A stretch of 8,150 bases of DNA from CAZCAQ01 sp964563965 (GTDB lineage: Bacteria; Patescibacteriota; WWE3; UBA101185; UBA10185), in NCBI GenBank assembly GCA_964563965.1, contig CAZLZI010000042.1, positions 1 to 8,150 of the forward strand. The letters run 5' to 3'. Below, in pieces: positions 6,776 to 8,150 of the stretch (position 1 is its first letter; each line of letters starts with the position of its first letter). The position numbers and the translations under genes are program-made. Below the pieces are notes generated by a model. It had not been told where the DNA came from. It searched no databases and was given only the letters and a program-made list of their open reading frames with translations.

Positions 6776-6783
6776 AGGCTCGT

Positions 6784-8097
6784 ATGGAGTCCATTTTAAC
6801 TTTAGTCAAAGAACGAAATGTTGATTTATCTGAAGGTCAAATCGAAGGGATCTTACATCTATTACTTACCAATAAAGTAAGCAGTATGAGTGATCTTGTT
6901 CAAGTCACTGGTATTACTAAAAGCGTAATACTCGCTTTTAAGAAATCTATTGCTGATTTTTTACAAGAGGGGACAGAGGGTATTTGTCTTAATGAGTTAG
7001 GGTTGCAGGTTTTATCCCAGCTCAATCCCCGAGCTTATAGTTGGTCTCTGTACACTTACGAGGATAAGCAAAAGGAGGAAACTCTCCAAGCACTGAGAAA
7101 GAAATACTTTTTTGATCCTAAACGTGAGTTTGATCAGTTCTTTGCATTGGCCGAAACATCTATAAAAAAGGTTAATATAGTAAATCAAAAGGGTGGGATA
7201 AAAGGGAAAAGGATTGCGATATTTGGTGATGACGATTTGTTAAGCCTTGCCCTCCCACTCCTAGCAATGGATTATGCAGAACTAGTTGTGTTTGATATTG
7301 ATCCCCAGCTCTTAGCAAAAGTCAGTAATGCTGTAGGCGAACAAGGTTTTGAAAGAATTAAAACCGTATTGTATGACGCTCGAAATGAACCTCCCAAACA
7401 ATACATGAATTATTTTGATGTTGTAATAACAGATCCTCCTTATACAAAGTCAGGCTTTGATTTATTTCTAGACCGATGTGTGCAGTTCTCGAAAGTTAAA
7501 AAAGATTATAGTGGTAGTTATATCTTTATATACTATGGTATTGGCGTGAAGAATCTTGAGCGCGAGGTTAAATTGCTTGAATCTATTCATCTTAGAAATT
7601 TATATCTAGAGGATAAGATCTTTAAATTTGCAAGGTATACTGGCGCTGAAACTGTTGGAAATGCTAGCAATTTATATATCCTAAAAACCACTCCTCATAC
7701 CGCTCTTATTCAAGAAGCCTTCACTAAAGATATTTATACTTTTGAAAATGTTAAAGAAGAGAAGTTTCCCTACGTAGATCATTATGTATTTAAATTATTT
7801 GGTGTAAGCGCGGAGCTGCTAAAATCAAAGTCTAAATTACTTAAGGTATGTGGGGATTTTTGTAATAAACATAAGCTAAAAGTCGTGGATACCAAAGTGA
7901 CTCAATTCAAGCCCTTCGGGTTCTCGTTGACATATATTCTGGCTAGTTCGAATCTTGTAATACATACTTGGGAGGAATATGGGGGTGTACATATCGATTT
8001 GGTTACATGTAGTCCTATATATAATGCTTCCACTTTATCTAGTTCTTTGATAAGCTTATTCGGTGCTAGGAATGTAGAGTACTACAAAGTCGAGTAG
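6784..8097 (+). CDS. Fusion: branched-chain polyamine synthase BpsA + AdoMet decarboxylase-like domain
   Basis: A 437-residue protein with two enzyme parts. Residues 1-85 form a winged-helix-like region, as in BpsA. Residues 105-305 are the BpsA aminopropyltransferase: KREFDQFFA at 113-121, the signature GDDD at 148-151, a cofactor-binding FDIDPQLL at 170-177 and DPPYT at 217-221. BpsA (EC 2.5.1.128) transfers aminopropyl groups from decarboxylated SAM to spermidine, giving N4-branched polyamines. Residues 326-437 match small bacterial AdoMet decarboxylases (SpeD, EC 4.1.1.50). Lining up by spacing with the Thermotoga enzyme, Ser389 is the pyruvoyl serine, with Phe375, Ser381, His394 (IHTW), Glu398 and Cys409 (VTCS) all kept. 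Self-cleavage before Ser389 would give a 388-residue BpsA/beta chain and a 49-residue alpha chain. The usual alpha tail is shorter here. The fusion makes its own aminopropyl donor. No other polyamine gene is nearby. The decarboxylase could have shifted to another substrate. Confidence 0.85.
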   Translation: MESILTLVKERNVDLSEGQIEGILHLLLTNKVSSMSDLVQVTGITKSVILAFKKSIADFLQEGTEGICLNELGLQVLSQLNPRAYSWSLYTYEDKQKEETLQALRKKYFFDPKREFDQFFALAETSIKKVNIVNQKGGIKGKRIAIFGDDDLLSLALPLLAMDYAELVVFDIDPQLLAKVSNAVGEQGFERIKTVLYDARNEPPKQYMNYFDVVITDPPYTKSGFDLFLDRCVQFSKVKKDYSGSYIFIYYGIGVKNLEREVKLLESIHLRNLYLEDKIFKFARYTGAETVGNASNLYILKTTPHTALIQEAFTKDIYTFENVKEEKFPYVDHYVFKLFGVSAELLKSKSKLLKVCGDFCNKHKLKVVDTKVTQFKPFGFSLTYILASSNLVIHTWEEYGGVHIDLVTCSPIYNASTLSSSLISLFGARNVEYYKVE

Positions 8098-8107
8098 TAT
8101 TTATATA

Positions 8108-8136
8108 TTGACTTATCCTCTTAGCCTTGATATCTT
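8108..8136 (+). promoter_or_regulatory. Possible promoter for a gene beyond the right edge
   Basis: TTGACT (8108-8113, 5 of 6) is followed after 17 bp by TATCTT (8131-8136, 4 of 6), just after the fusion gene stop. With the spacing seen elsewhere in the window, a leaderless start would be expected around 8143. The gene itself would be outside the window. The C-terminus of a convergent minus-strand gene could also lie here; 53 bp is too short to decide. Confidence 0.3.
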
Positions 8137-8150
8137 TCCTTTGCCTTTTT

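Noticed and set aside
8098..8150. C-terminus of a convergent minus-strand gene at the right edge
   Set aside because: Several minus frames give short basic tails here, but 53 bp offers no way to choose between them.

Overview
The window looks like a piece of a small-genome bacterium, most plausibly a Candidate Phyla Radiation (Patescibacteria) member, perhaps near Microgenomates or WWE3. This is inferred from several traits: moderately AT-rich DNA, tight packing with 4-base gene overlaps, an almost complete lack of Shine-Dalgarno sequences, short exported proteins of unknown family, and an RNase LS-like HEPN protein of a type common in such genomes. TGA is used as a normal stop. No marker gene fixes the taxonomy.

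Layout. Bases 1-214 (minus) hold the start of a GT4-type glycosyltransferase that runs off the left edge. It diverges, across 45 bp, from a 585-residue membrane-anchored subtilisin-like protease (260-2017, plus). A 180-bp gap follows, with a recognisable promoter near its end. Then come three plus-strand genes in a row: a 184-residue membrane-anchored protein of unknown function (2198-2752), a 168-residue HEPN protein with an RNxxxH ribonuclease motif (2771-3277), and the tRNA 2-thiouridylase gene mnmA (3274-4335). mnmA meets, tail to tail with a 4-base overlap, a 789-residue secreted protein on the minus strand (4332-6701). That protein joins six Asp-box (BNR) repeats, an M23/LytM peptidase domain and C-terminal beta-sandwich domains. 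An 82-bp divergent promoter region carrying nested inverted repeats separates it from the last gene (6784-8097, plus). The last gene fuses a branched-chain polyamine synthase (BpsA) to a small pyruvoyl-dependent S-adenosylmethionine decarboxylase-like domain. The final 53 bp contain a possible promoter and no assignable gene.

The most interesting item is the BpsA-AdoMetDC fusion. One polypeptide would make decarboxylated SAM and use it to add aminopropyl groups to a polyamine. A second result is that nearly every gene has a -10-like hexamer only 6-8 nt before its start codon and no SD, which points to leaderless mRNAs throughout. A third is the close pairing of a predicted HEPN RNase with a tRNA wobble-uridine thiolase. 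The first two large proteins and the M23 protein suggest cell-envelope and surface functions; mnmA and the fusion gene are cytoplasmic metabolism and RNA modification. No tRNA, rRNA, CRISPR, insertion sequence or convincing rho-independent terminator was seen.
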